64,000 bases of DNA, taken from Rhinopomastus cyanomelas (taxonomy: Eukaryota; Chordata; Aves; Bucerotiformes; Rhinopomastidae). Positions within the stretch are counted from its first letter, which is position 1, and every line of letters begins with the position of its first letter. The stretch is from positions 5,461-69,460 of the forward strand of contig VXBP01002705.1 of the NCBI GenBank assembly GCA_013400115.1, in the 5' to 3' direction. The notes below the pieces were generated by a model. The model ran no database searches. It was given only the letters and a program-made list of their open reading frames with translations, and was not told the origin of the DNA. Both the position numbers and the translations under genes were made by a program. This document shows positions 10,063 through 21,580 of this stretch, in pieces.

Positions 10063-11923
10063 CTACCAAGACTGAGATCTGGGCAGAAAGCTTAGCAGGC
10101 CCCGACTTTCAGGTGCTAATAGCAGAAGACTTGGTTGCTTTTCACTCCTACTTTTCTCTAAGACTTTCCAAAATCAGACAGTTAGTTTGGGGATGTATTT
10201 ATTTGTTTATTTATTGATCTGTCATGTAAACGTAAAGAATTTCCACATCTCCTAGTCAGCCTGTTTCCTTTTCTTTATTTTGTTTCTCACTCTGAGTTAA
10301 CTTGGTTATCTTGGCAATCTTTTTTTTTTCCCCCCCAGAAATATGTCCCTTTCCTATGAAAGTTGATTAACAAACTAAGAACTTCTGAATTCAAAGACAT
10401 AATCTAAGCAGCAGATAACAGATATGCAAAGTACCCAGAGAAGCGCACACTCCCTGACAGCCAATTAATTTCAACAAAGATTAAAGAAGTTATTTACTAT
10501 CCCTTGAATGGAAGACACTGTGAGTAAAGAACTTGCAGCAGTACTGGCCTCTGATAATCGGTGAGAAGGCAGCTCATTCTCTTCATTTCAAACATCTGTA
10601 TCAGTCTGTTCTTTAATCAGTACAGAAGGCCAGATGAAGAAGTAGATGTGTGACTGACTGCATGGATGTATATTGGTGCAGGGGTGCCAACGTTAAATAA
10701 TTTTCAGCATGACAGAAACAATACAGCCACAGAGCTATCCCCTCCTTTGGTTGGCATGGCAAATCTTCAAAGGCTGCATTTCAGGGCTTAGGAATAAAAG
10801 AAAAACTGTGGGAGAGCAGAAGATGGAAACTGAAAAAAGATCTCCCTCTGTGTAGAAAGAGCATCATAATCATGCATTTCCTAACAATGTTAACACCTCC
10901 CCAGGAGCAGGCAGTGCATATTCTTCCTTTTTCTAATTCAGCTGGAACAGCTTGAGATTCAGACTGAGTACATGACCCTAAAACTGTCAGATTGCTTCCA
11001 CCCAACACAGGTACAAAGCTCTGCAGATCCACAGAGGCTATCATTGCATGATTACATTGTTGATTAATAAGGACAACTTAGGGCTGATAACCTGACTTCA
11101 TTGCATTCATAAGAATGGAGTCGTGGCTGTCTCTTCATCCCCAGAAACCTGAGAAATTTTACCACATTCAGTGACTTAATGGATGATTTGGCTTAGAACT
11201 ACGTTCCACAACAGAAGAGCACCCTGGAGATACACTCGCTTGTCATAATACATAAAGCTTCTTCCAAATCCATTGTATGTGGCTTTACACTGTTCACTGC
11301 AGACCTTGAAGGAAGAAAAGTCTCTTATCTTGTCTCATTGCTCCCAGGACGATGCTTGAAAGCCAGCAAATGAAATACTGGAAAGAAGTTTCAGAGTTCT
11401 GTTAGATATTTGTTTTTCTCTAAGAAACAGAGTAGAAAATGGCTTCACAGAAAGTTGTTTCAGAGCAGGGTTATGAACACCATTTACAGAACACCTTAGG
11501 CATTAATATTTGACTTGTACAAATACTCCGGCTAGGACCCCCTCCCCCCTTGTACAATATTAATCAATACAGTATCCCAAGATATGAAGTTGCAGAGTCA
11601 GACACCTGTGTGAAATTCTGGCTCCAGTGAAGGAGAGAGAAGCTCAGCCACTACCTTCAATTGCAATCAGAAACGTATCCCGCTCAGCTTGGCTGACCAG
11701 CTCTGGGACCGCAGCATCAGGCATTCAAGCCAGCTCCAAACCGTCCATGAGCAGGTGTGTCAATACTAAGCATAGAGAGTCTATTTTTGGGAAAAGAAAG
11801 TAGTGAAGATCTTTCTTGTGGTCATTTGAGTTTTTGTCAGTCTTTAATTTCTTGCCACACAATTAGAAAATTAAATAATATTAAACAGAGATAATTTTTC
11901 TGGAAATTAAATAAAAGCAGGAG
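10063..11923. other. Unique sequence with a T/C homopolymer tract
   Basis: No gene was recognised. At 10320-10336 ten T are followed by seven C and then AG, which resembles a splice acceptor, but the downstream sequence holds no convincing exon. An ATTTATTTGTTTATTTATT run lies at about 10195-10215. Confidence 0.5.
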
Positions 11924-12375
11924 TACGGAAGGGATTGTCATCCTGCACTCAGCAGTGGTGCAGCCAGACCTCAAATACTATATTGAGCTTTGGGCACCTC
12001 AATACAAGGAAGGCACTGAGGTGCTGGAGCAAGTCCAAAGAAGGGCAACAAGGCTGGCAAAGGGTCTGGGAAGCAAACCTTGTGAGGAGCAGCTGAGGAA
12101 GCAGGGGCTATTTAGTCTGAAGGAGAGAAGGCTAAGGGGAGACCTTACTACTGTCTACAGCTACCTGAAAGGAGGTGGTAGAGAGGTATCTGTGAGTCTG
12201 TTCTCGCAAGTAACAAATGATAAGACAAGGGAAAATGCTCTCAAATTGTGCCAGTATAAGTTTAGATTAGACATTAGGAAAAACTTCTAGATGCAAAAGG
12301 TCATCAGGTCTTGGAATAGGCTGCCCAGGAAGGGGTTGAATCACCCCCTGGACATGTTTAAAAGTCATGTGGCTT
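11924..12375 (+). mobile_element. CR1 fragment, older CR1-C/Y-like, truncated at both ends
   Basis: Encodes remnants of the ORF2 C-terminus: an open frame at 11955-12290 contains YIELWAPQYKEGTEVLEQVQ, then a diverged RRATRLAKGL and LKERRLRGDLTTVYSYLKGG. The copy stops near 12375, inside the last ORF2 codons, without any 3' UTR or octamers. The 3' end has therefore been lost by later deletion or rearrangement, since new CR1 insertions keep their 3' ends. A tail of a different family lies 490 bp downstream and is not its missing end. Confidence 0.9.
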
Positions 12376-12860
12376 TCTCATTTTATTACGAAAAAAATAA
12401 ACTATAGAACTATTACTGTAAAAAGAAACTAAAATATCTTATCCAGAAGCAGCATGTAGCTTTTGACTGCTGCTACAGGCACAAGAAACCTCATTCCAAA
12501 AGGCCTGGGAGTGAATGACCACATAGATTTAACCTTTGTGTGGGGTACCAGGAAAGCTGAATGGCATTTTCATTTCATACCTGTGGAAATACAAAGAGAC
12601 AGGCTCAAGCTATATTTTCTAAATGATGCTAACTTGGGCATCTCAAGGATGCAAAACTCAACTCTAGGGTTTATGAGACAATTTCATGTGAATCACCACA
12701 TGAAGTCCACTCCTTCTTTCTCCGTGAATCAAAACATGTCAGTGTAGGTCAGTACCGGTTAGAAACAGGGAAATTAATGTTGCTTAAGTGATCTTGTCTC
12801 CTGAACACTGGTTTACCTTCAATGATCAACTTGAAGTCTCTGGTTCCGTTTTCACTTTTC
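12376..12860. other. Unique sequence, nothing recognised
   Basis: A 94-codon frame at 12463-12747 has no recognisable features. No repeat was recognised. Confidence 0.5.
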
Positions 12861-12962
12861 ATTCCTGTGCGACTTGATCTCGGTGATTCTGCTGGGGCAA
12901 GGGGATTGGACTAGATGATCTTGTGAGGTCCCTTCCAATCCCTAACGTTCTGTGAGTCTGAT
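12861..12962 (+). mobile_element. CR1 tail-only insertion, family P
   Basis: Starts in the last ORF2 codons/3' UTR boundary (TTCCTGTGCGACTTGATCT) and runs through the ggactagatgatctt box to a GTTCTGTGAGTCTG ending. About 100 bp, severely 5' truncated. Confidence 0.9.
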
Positions 12963-15605
12963 TCACATGTGGTGTATATGAGCGTGTACATATATGAGTT
13001 GTAATATTTTAAATGTGCAAACAGAACCCTCCAGCCCCAAGCACCATTACTGCAGACCACACTGTCATTTATAAGAGTAACTGAAGGGGTGGAACGAGGA
13101 CTGTCATGTGAGGAAAGACCACAACATGAAGCAGACAAATCTGCAGGTGGTACTCGAGAACCTCAGGCATCACATCCGTGTTCAGTAACGTACACATAGG
13201 GCCCTCATTTAGAAAGCAAAGCTACAAATGGAGTGACTTCTAGACTCCACTCTTAGCCTTCACATTTTGCTTGAATTTGTTGTGAGCTTGTAAGAAACCC
13301 AAGAAGCAAAACCTTTAAAATGTCATAAATACCTCTCTAAAAACCATGTAACTGAAAATAGCAAATACACACACCTTCCCTTTCACATCTTCTTTCTTTG
13401 GTACTCGAGTTTGGAGCGAGCGATGGTATATGTGAACAGGATGTATGACACGATGACATTTGCTTCTAACAGCATGAGCCCTTTGTTCTCATTTTGCTTA
13501 CCTGTCACTTCCTCTTAATCACACAACTGATGTGGTTATAACCTAATGCAACTAGAAGGCACTGTCAAATGCATAATAATTTGCAGACTTCTCTTCCTTC
13601 ACTGCAGTCTTGGAGTGCAAGTGGCACAGAAGAAATATGCTTGAACTCTCCTGAACCGGACAGCTGCTCGAATAATGACTTAAAAATTAACACCAGCTAA
13701 AGAAAGTGTTGAAGCAAACTTTCGACATGTGTCATCTTCTTTTCCTTTGCAGATTTCAAGTATCTTAAGAAAATTAGTATAAATGAACAGGCTACACTGA
13801 AATGTAAAGATCAGAACAAAGTACAATGACACCACTGGCAATGACAAGCAAGAAATTCTGCTCTTCTCTCTTGTTCTGCCCTTGCTTCCACTTAATTCAG
13901 ACAAGAAAATAATGAGTACCTCAGCTCCCGCAGAGTAAAATACACCATGGCCAAAGCTGTTCCCAAAAATCTTAGTTCTAGATTTTCCAAGGCTTAAATT
14001 TCCACACCTAATTCTACACCTCCAGATCTCTGGAAACCCGTGGACCCCTGCGTCAGTGCATACAGCTGTCTCATAAGCACCTTGCAGATGGTCTGCCTCA
14101 GTGCCACACCAAACGAAGGACACATTAAGACGCTACTACTCCACTGTCCCTGCCTGTGGATGACAAAGCACAGGGGTTCCCCATACCTGTTTCCAAGTTG
14201 GTTTTTTTTTCTGCACGAGGAGACTAGTGACAAGTAAAGAACCACAGCAGGGAAATGTCACAGAAAATCTCTTGAGGCATATCCTGAGAACAAACTTCTA
14301 TCCCAATTTACTACCTGTACAATGAGCTTGGGCACACAATAGGAGATGCTTCAAAAGGATATGGTCACACAGGTAAATGAAACTAAGGACAGATGGCTAG
14401 TAGTGTCAAGACAGGTACCACAGAGCACATTTCAAAGGTGAGAGCTCACTTACAGACGTTACTAGGCACCTCACTAGTCATAGAAAATGTCAGCTCCTAC
14501 TCAAAGCTGGATCCAAATTTTTCTTTTTGCACCAAGCCAGATATCTGCAGAGCAAGTGTTCAGGCAAGCAGGACTGTGCACTGGGCAACTCTGCTGGAAT
14601 AGAAGCTGCTATGACTCGGGTCACCAAAGCACATGGTAATATCCCTCTTTTTTATGTTTAAATGTAATTTTGATTGTTCAGTAGAAGAATGTCAGTGCCA
14701 AGTCTAAATGCCCCTGGAATACATCTTTGTGTCTGTTAAATGACAAGAGATACCTTTAGGAAGGCAGAGAGTGCTACTGCATGGAGCTAACCACTTACAT
14801 AATTTTAGCAGTCTTAAAATATGTTCTAGGTAACAGAAAAATTTATATATAGAAGATACATCAGACATTAAAAACAAGTGAGGTCTCTTCAGTAGAAAAT
14901 CCATCAGCAGTTTTAGAGGGATCAAACACAGATCCTGTCCTTCTGTTGTGGCAAAACTTGTCTCAAAATACTATTTAAAGCCATTCATTGCTTCTAAAGC
15001 AAAAGAGAACCATTTACTTTACCTCCCACTGCTGTTTTCTCCTCCTTTGCCTCCTCTTTTACGACACTTCAGATTTCAATTAAAATATTTCCTGTGCTGA
15101 GCAGGACAAGACACAAGTTCCGCCAGACAAGACACGAATCCAAGGCTCTAATGGCAGGACACATCAGAATGTCAGTGACTGAAAGCCGTGAGCTTCGTCT
15201 TGAGGCAGACAAACACTGCAGCTCATACCAGTCAGGCCTGAAACTTCAGTTGGCCCTTTGTATTTCAGACGTGTTTTTCCTCTGATGCCAGTAGTGGTTA
15301 TGGGCTCCAAGAAGGAGTTATAGTTTCCCTGTTCATAAATCAGAGTGCTTTTCTCCCTTTGCTCTTCTGATGCCATCTAAATGTAGACGGATTATAAATC
15401 ACAGGGAAACGTGTCATTAATCAAGGAGCAAGGATGCTCTGCATGAAGAATGGACATTCACAAGGTAGAGCAGCCTCTTATTTTACTTGGTAGTGTTTCA
15501 TTGTGAAGAAGACAAGTGAAAGGAAAAACCCACTGTGAGTTCCTCTTCTAATTCCCAGCCTCAAGCTTCCCTAGTTTTCCCTGCCTAACACAGAAATGAA
15601 TCCTA
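12963..15605. other. 2.6 kb unique sequence
   Basis: Contains the longest open frame outside CR1, 147 codons on the minus strand (13680-14123), with a hydrophobic stretch near residues 95-115. It has no family resemblance that I can name and no supporting context, so I do not call it a gene. No repeat was recognised. Confidence 0.5.
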
Positions 15606-15704
15606 GTTCCTGTGTCACTTGGTCTAGGTGATCCTGCTGTTGCAGGGGGATTGGACTAGATGATCTTTCGAGATCCCTTCCAATCCATAATGATTCTATG
15701 ATTT
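15606..15704 (+). mobile_element. CR1 tail-only insertion, family P
   Basis: About 99 bp: the CTGTGTCACTTGGTCTAGGT box, then gatcctgctg, the ggactagatgatctttcga box and a GATTCTATGATTTT ending. It is close to the family consensus, so probably fairly recent. Confidence 0.92.
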
Positions 15705-17499
15705 TCAAGCTTTACGGACCGTAGACCCATCTTATTAAGACCTACAGTGATCTACAGCCACCGTGAAGGTCCTTTTAGATGGTCTTATCGACATACAGGA
15801 CTATGGTGTACTCAAAAGGAAAGCTGGAAGCTATGCAATCTCTGAAAGACAGAAATGGCTTCTCTTTTTAAAGTAGTTTGTGTGCATATATGTGACTTTG
15901 CATTTAATCACAAGCACTTTAAAAAATCATGTGAAAAACTCAGTAATGGTAGATTATATCAGAACTTTGAGACTCCCAAAGCATTTTAATGGTGAAGTTA
16001 TTCTCTGCAATTTACTTCGTGTCATTAAGCTGTCTAAAGTACACTCTCCTATTTTGTTGTCAGTTGTTTCCTTCTGTTACTTTGAAGATGAGTAAATGGT
16101 TTTGGTGATTTATTCCACAAGGCCCTGGTAATAAACAGCAAACCATTCAGTATCTGATGCCAGCAAATGCTCACACTTATGACAGACCCATGAGCCGATC
16201 AGAATATGTTCAGATTTTTAATTCAGAAGTATCAAATTATAATATTACTAATAATATTACTATATATTTCTATTTCATTGAATTATTTCTACAATGTCCA
16301 GTGTTCCGTTCACACGTGTGTCAAATAACTAAGTATTACACAGGTAGTATTTTATTTTTTGAATGAGCAACTATTTCACATTTGGTTCAAATAAATATGC
16401 ATGGATGTCATATTATTTTTCATATTAATCTTTGCAACTGCTTCTGAAATACAATTTGTGTGTCCTTTCCTGGCAAAGAAGCCAGACTATGGTTCCGATA
16501 GAATTTCTTCTGGCATCTGTCTTTAAATCTTTCTAAGTAACTTTCAATGAGGCCATTTGTTATGAGGTAGTTTACTTTGCAGGGAATTTCATATCTAGTT
16601 GCGTGTCTTTTTGAGACTGGCAGAAAAATCTGAAGCCTGACATAAATGTTTTAAAATAAACTCAATGATAAGTAGTCTGTAATTCAATATATATTTTGGC
16701 CTGTGGTCATTTTCTCCACAAATTCTCTCAGCTATGGGGAGATCAGATTCAGAAAACTCTTAAAATATGAGTGACATTTCAAGGAATCCTTAAAAATATA
16801 TTCATCTATATTAACAGTATTACAGCAAGAAATGAGCTCATGGCAACTGGCAAATTCACCATCCTCTACAACAGTCACAGGAGTGTGGAGGACGTACAGA
16901 AAACCGCATACCCTACAGCTAAGCAGGATATTAGATTTGCCTGGTTATAAGCAAGGCTGGCTTATGGCTACACTATTTATGAGTTATGTTGTCTTTCAAG
17001 ATACAACTCACATTTTGCTTAATGCCACATGACACATTCAGTTTAAATCAAGATACGACTGATAAAAATGCTGTCCCTAATAAGCAATGGAGCTTCCTCT
17101 TCTGAGTACGGGGAATTTAAAGACAGTTCAGGATACCTTTAATTTTGTACATCTAAGATTTCTTCACCTAGGGAATAATAAAGTCATATCATTGCAGTCC
17201 TCTCAAGATGACCTGTCAGCTCTGTACGTAGCCATGGGGAAGATTTGTTTTTAAAACAGGGATGATTACTGCTGATGTTTGAGTTCCTTTTACGGAAAAA
17301 TATTTATGGACGCGTTCACTTGTAGCACTCTCATTGCACCTCCGTCTATGTGCCCAGTGCACCAACGTCACAGCTTTAAGCACTGGTTTGGCCACCCTAT
17401 TTCAAGAAGGATACAGAGTAGAAAAGAATGACAGGAAAAGTAATCAAAATTGCTTCAAGAGGCGGCTCTACAGATACAGTGAGCCCAGCTTGGAGGGAA
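15705..17499. other. AT-rich unique sequence
   Basis: Very AT-rich around 15880-16450, with short simple stretches such as the near-palindromic AATATTACTAATAATATT at about 16241-16258. No exon or repeat family was recognised. Confidence 0.5.
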
Positions 17500-17720
17500 C
17501 ATGGCAGGGGTGTATTTTATTTGATAGAGGTCTTTAAGATCATGAGTGAGGAAAGATTAATATGAAACTACCGTTTGCTTCCAGGGAAAGAGCAATGCAG
17601 CAAGCTTAAAAGAAATAAGAAGCACTCCAATAGAGTAGAATGGGATATTACACAAGATAAAAAATAAGCAGTAAAAAGGAGGATTAACAAAATTCCTGGT
17701 GTCCAGGTCTCTCAAGAACT
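17500..17720 (+). repeat. Possible ancient CR1/L3-like LINE relic
   Basis: The segment from 17515 (TTATTTGATAGAGGTCTTTA, then agatcatgag) resembles the conserved 'vykim' region of old reptile/bird CR1-L3-type ORF2 3' ends. Further diverged matches run to about 17720, including AAGCACTCCAATAGAGTA at 17620-17637. No tail is visible. It is too diverged to be certain by eye. Confidence 0.4.
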
Positions 17721-17914
17721 ACTAAATACTGTAACCCAGTTGCAACCCTCCATCTAGGCATTCCCCTTAAGCAATGACTGCCAGAAAATGGAAGCTATCC
17801 AAGAAACAGGTCACTCAAACATGTTATGTTTGTTAACTCTTGTCCTAAGCACCTGCAAGAGGCCTAGGCAAGACAGACACAGACTTTGGGACTTCACTGA
17901 CACAGACGCTGTTG

Positions 17915-18495
17915 CAGAATCATGGAATAACTTTGCTTGGAAGAGATAATCAAGTCCAACCTTTGACCTGTCACTGCCAGGTCACCCCTAAACCATGTTC
18001 CCAAGCACCAGGGCCCATGTGTCATTTAAGTACCTCCAGGGATGATGACTCCACAGCTGACATTGGCAGCCTATTTCAATGTGTAATAATCCATTTTGTA
18101 AAGAAATTCTTCCTAACATCCAGCCTAAACCTTCCCTGATGCAGCTTGCAACCACTTCCTCTGGTCCTAATGCTTGCCACCAGGGAGAAGAGAACATCCT
18201 CTTACTTGCTCCAACCTCTCTTCAGGTAGTGCAGAGAGCAATAAGGTCTCTCCTCAGCCTCCTTTCCTCTAGTCTAAGTAACCCCAGTTCTCTCAGCTGC
18301 TCATAGGACTTGTGCTCCAGACCCTTCACGAATCTCGTTGCCCTGCTCTGGACACAGTATGGCACTTTTACGTCCTTCTTGTGGTGAGTGGCACTTAACA
18401 CTGTATTTGAGGTACAGCCTCACTAGTGCTGAGTACGGGGGAATGCTCACCTCCCCACTCCTGCTGGCCATACTATTTCTGACTTTCAATTCCAA
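17915..18495 (-). mobile_element. CR1 fragment, older CR1-C/Y-like, about 580 bp
   Basis: Minus-strand ORF2 C-terminus and 3' UTR. Remnants include IPPYSALVRLYLKYSVKCHSP (near 18400-18455) and a diverged 'RRATRFVKGLEHKSYEQLRELGLLRLEERRLRRDLIAL' region below it. Many substitutions and several frameshifts mark it as older than family P copies. The 3' end is degenerate (CAGAATCATGGAATAAC at 17915). Confidence 0.88.
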
Positions 18496-21487
18496 GATGA
18501 GTTTTTGCAACTCTGCAAGCAGAAGGGGTTTGGGGTCTCCAGTTTTGGGCTTCCAGCTACTCCTTCTTCTTTAGTTCACTTTTGTCTGTTGTTCAGAGAG
18601 GACACAAAGCACAGAGCTATGCACGGTGGTGATCATGCCCTGGGAATGTGGGAGAGAGTGGTACCTCAAGGAAGGAAAGTTTTATCTGAATTCCACTGTT
18701 GGCTAAAATTGAAAGAGTTTATTCCTTCCTCATGGCCACAGGAATCAGCATTTTTTAAATGGAGCATGGAAGCACTTGGAACACAGATCTGGACTTTAAA
18801 ATGCCTGCTGACACTGAAGGACCTGTGCATGAACTTGATGGACACCATGTTTCCACAGTAAGCTAGAACAGCTGGAAGTCTCTTTCCTGCAAAAGACTGG
18901 AGATTGCAGTTTGGCCCAGTTATGCAAGAACATGTGATTAATCTACATACATCTTTGTGTGGGGTTTTTATGTGGGGTGAATCAAATGTGTCTTGTTTTT
19001 TTCATTAAATCAAGTTAGCTGTGATTTTTCTTGTAATTTATAAGTGGTTTACAAAGCCACCTTGTTTTGTTTTTTGTTCTGTCCATTACCTCACTAACTA
19101 AATTAATTGGTTAACTTTGTCTTGAGGTAAACTTCTGACTTCAGGACACCCTCTTAGTAACAGTGATGAAGACACTATCTCTGTTGCTTGTACCTCCACC
19201 TGTGAGTTTGCCCCCATTTTACAGTGCACAGCCTCAAAGAAAACCAGCAGTCTGAAAACTGTTTAGTAATGGAGAGTTAACACTGCATAAAATATTCCAC
19301 TGTGGGCACCAGAGGAGGAAGATGGTTAGTCACCAACTGAAATAGCAGGCAAAGGTCATCCCATGCCCTCATTCCTGAAGCTATTTCAACATTTACATCT
19401 AGTTGTGCTTTACATGTGCTCTAAGTAGTCTTCTGAGACTGGGACATAAACTGAAATATGGATCTGAATTCTTTACACATGCCTTAAGTGCTTTCCATAG
19501 TGAAATTTTTTCTGAGTTTGCTCTAGGGAACTAACTGGCCCTACTGTTTTGCAAACCATTTTCACATTGCTGGTTTTGGTTATTACCCTCAAGAAAAATC
19601 CACTGAAATACAGTGCCCACGTGTCCAGAAACTGTCCAGGTGGCCTACAGCTACATTCATAGCTACGCCAAATTAAACCCAAAAGATGCTGCAAGAGAAG
19701 AGTCTATGGATGAAATTCTGTGACATTAAAATGATCTGATGAGATTTCCATAATACTCCCAACTGGCTTCAGCATGCAGGGAAAATAAAGAAAGAAAGGG
19801 GAAAAAAGAAAAGAAAACTTCTCCAGTTCTTTGTTGTGACTGGGGAATGTCCCAGTTACACTTTGAGTTCAAACTAGACAATACCTCAAAATCTTCCACT
19901 TTGCAACAAGGCTGAACCAAAAGCCATCCAGATTTTTTTTTTTAATAGCATTACAAATCTCATTCAAAGTTTTAAGCACTTTGTGCCTATCAGCCATCTG
20001 CTAGTGTAGAGCAGGATGAGGAGGAAAATAAATATTTTAGCATGAATTCAATTACTGGCTCTTTTTACCCAGGCAAAATAAAATGTCTTTATAATACTAT
20101 GAAATATAGCCAGATGTAATGGGTAATGAGCAAGCTCTTGCACTTCAGGGACTGTGGCTCAATTCCATTATCTGCCAATCAGCATACTAATCATAGAACA
20201 AAGCTCCTGCTACTGGGAAAGGAAGAAGAGGCAAAAAAAAGAAAAAAAAAATCAACAAAAACCAACATGCCACAGCTAGAAAGAAAGACAGACAGACAGC
20301 AATAAAGAAGCAATTGCCCTTTAAATTCAAGCTATGCAAAGGAGGAGTGCAAAACTGGTATCAGCCCTAGAGCTGACAGCTTGCCTTAGAAGTGAAAGGA
20401 GATTCCAAACGCTTCCTTGAAGAAATAATACATGATTACAAACACATCAAAAGCACAGTCTGACAGAAAGGAGAGAACAAAGATAATCAAAAATAGCCTA
20501 ATAGATGTATTTTCTAAAAGCAGCCACTAAATAAGCTCATCGGTAACCTGTTCCAATATATTCAGGCAGTTGGAGGAGTTCATTAGTGACAGAAACACAT
20601 TCACAAGAGAATATCGGTAAGAAGAGTCCAACCTTAAAACACTGCCAGTACATTGACTTTGGAAGAACATCACTAATATTTATCATGATGGGTCTGACCG
20701 AGAGTAGCTCAGTAATAGCCTCCCGAGGAATCCCAACTCCGTAGTAATGAAAAAGATGAGATGCCTTCTTTAGAAATTGTGTGTATGAATACACGGGGCA
20801 CACAAAGAAACTGTCTACCCCATCAGCAGCACGCAGTGTGCACAGAAAGCACCGGCTCGTGAAGATGTATCAGATATGAAACATCCACTCATGCACATGG
20901 AACACACAGAGGAGGTGCAACTCACATCTTTGTATTCTGTCTGCAAAGGTGACAGGTGCATATTACCCTTCCGCCCTTCTCTTTTTCTTGGTAGAGGCGG
21001 TGCTGACTACCTCAGCCTTGGCATCAACTTGGGTAGATCTTCACAATTGTCCTCATCTTGCTGATCCTCAGATTCCAGAGCCCCAAATCGATTGTACTGG
21101 GAGAACTGGGAATGTGTGGGAGGCAATGAGGGGAGTCACCTACTGACTTGAGCAGGGACCTACTTCCTTTCCTCCCCATCCTGAGCTCCATCTGACCATT
21201 AAGGCTGTTTTAGTGAAGGCAGGGTGTGATTCCAATGGTCTTTTTCTGTCTCAACACTCCTAAATGTTCCTCAGCCTACTCCCCTCCTCTTGCAGTTCTG
21301 TCCCCCAGCAGAGTAGTTCTCCTACCTGGGTGCATGTCCCACAGGTGAGCTCTGAGCTGCCCTCCTGCCTGGTGCCACAGCCAGGCACACCCTGCAGCCT
21401 GGTGCCTTGGTGTCTACATGTCCATTCTAAAGCACCATCTGGGTAGAAGTGCCTGTTGTGCTGAACACAGCACAGATCCAGTGCTGA
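18496..21487. other. 3 kb unique sequence
   Basis: No gene was recognised. A-rich runs occur at 20233-20251. A minus-strand 88-codon frame at 20537-20803 has no nameable domain. The interval from about 20940 to 21450 is more GC-rich than its surroundings and holds a short hairpin-forming GCCTGGTGCCACAGCCAGGC at about 21367-21386. Confidence 0.5.
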
Positions 21488-21580
21488 GGGACAATGTTTA
21501 GTTGGGATTTAGTAGTGCTGGGCTAATTACTGGACTTGAAGATCTTAAAGGCCTCTTACAACAAAAAACAATCCTATCAT
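21488..21580 (+). mobile_element. CR1 tail, older CR1-B/C-like
   Basis: About 93 bp matching the 3' UTR pattern of older bird CR1: GGGACAATGTTTAGTTGGGA, then gtgctgggct, GGACTTGAAGATCTTAAAGG and a degraded 'aatcctatcat' octamer. It carries several mutations. Nothing upstream of the UTR remains. Confidence 0.75.

Noticed and set aside
10320..10338. T10-C7-AG resembling a strong splice acceptor
   Set aside because: No open frame, donor site or conserved-looking exon follows; homopolymer tracts of this kind are common in noncoding DNA.
13680..14123. 147-codon minus-strand open frame, longest outside CR1
   Set aside because: No domain, no recognisable homology, no gene-like context; a frame of this length is expected occasionally by chance in 64 kb. 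The overlapping frame at 13994-14245 is equally featureless.
20537..20803. 88-codon minus-strand frame with Cys and hydrophobic residues
   Set aside because: No recognised family, no splice signals in good position, no supporting neighbours.
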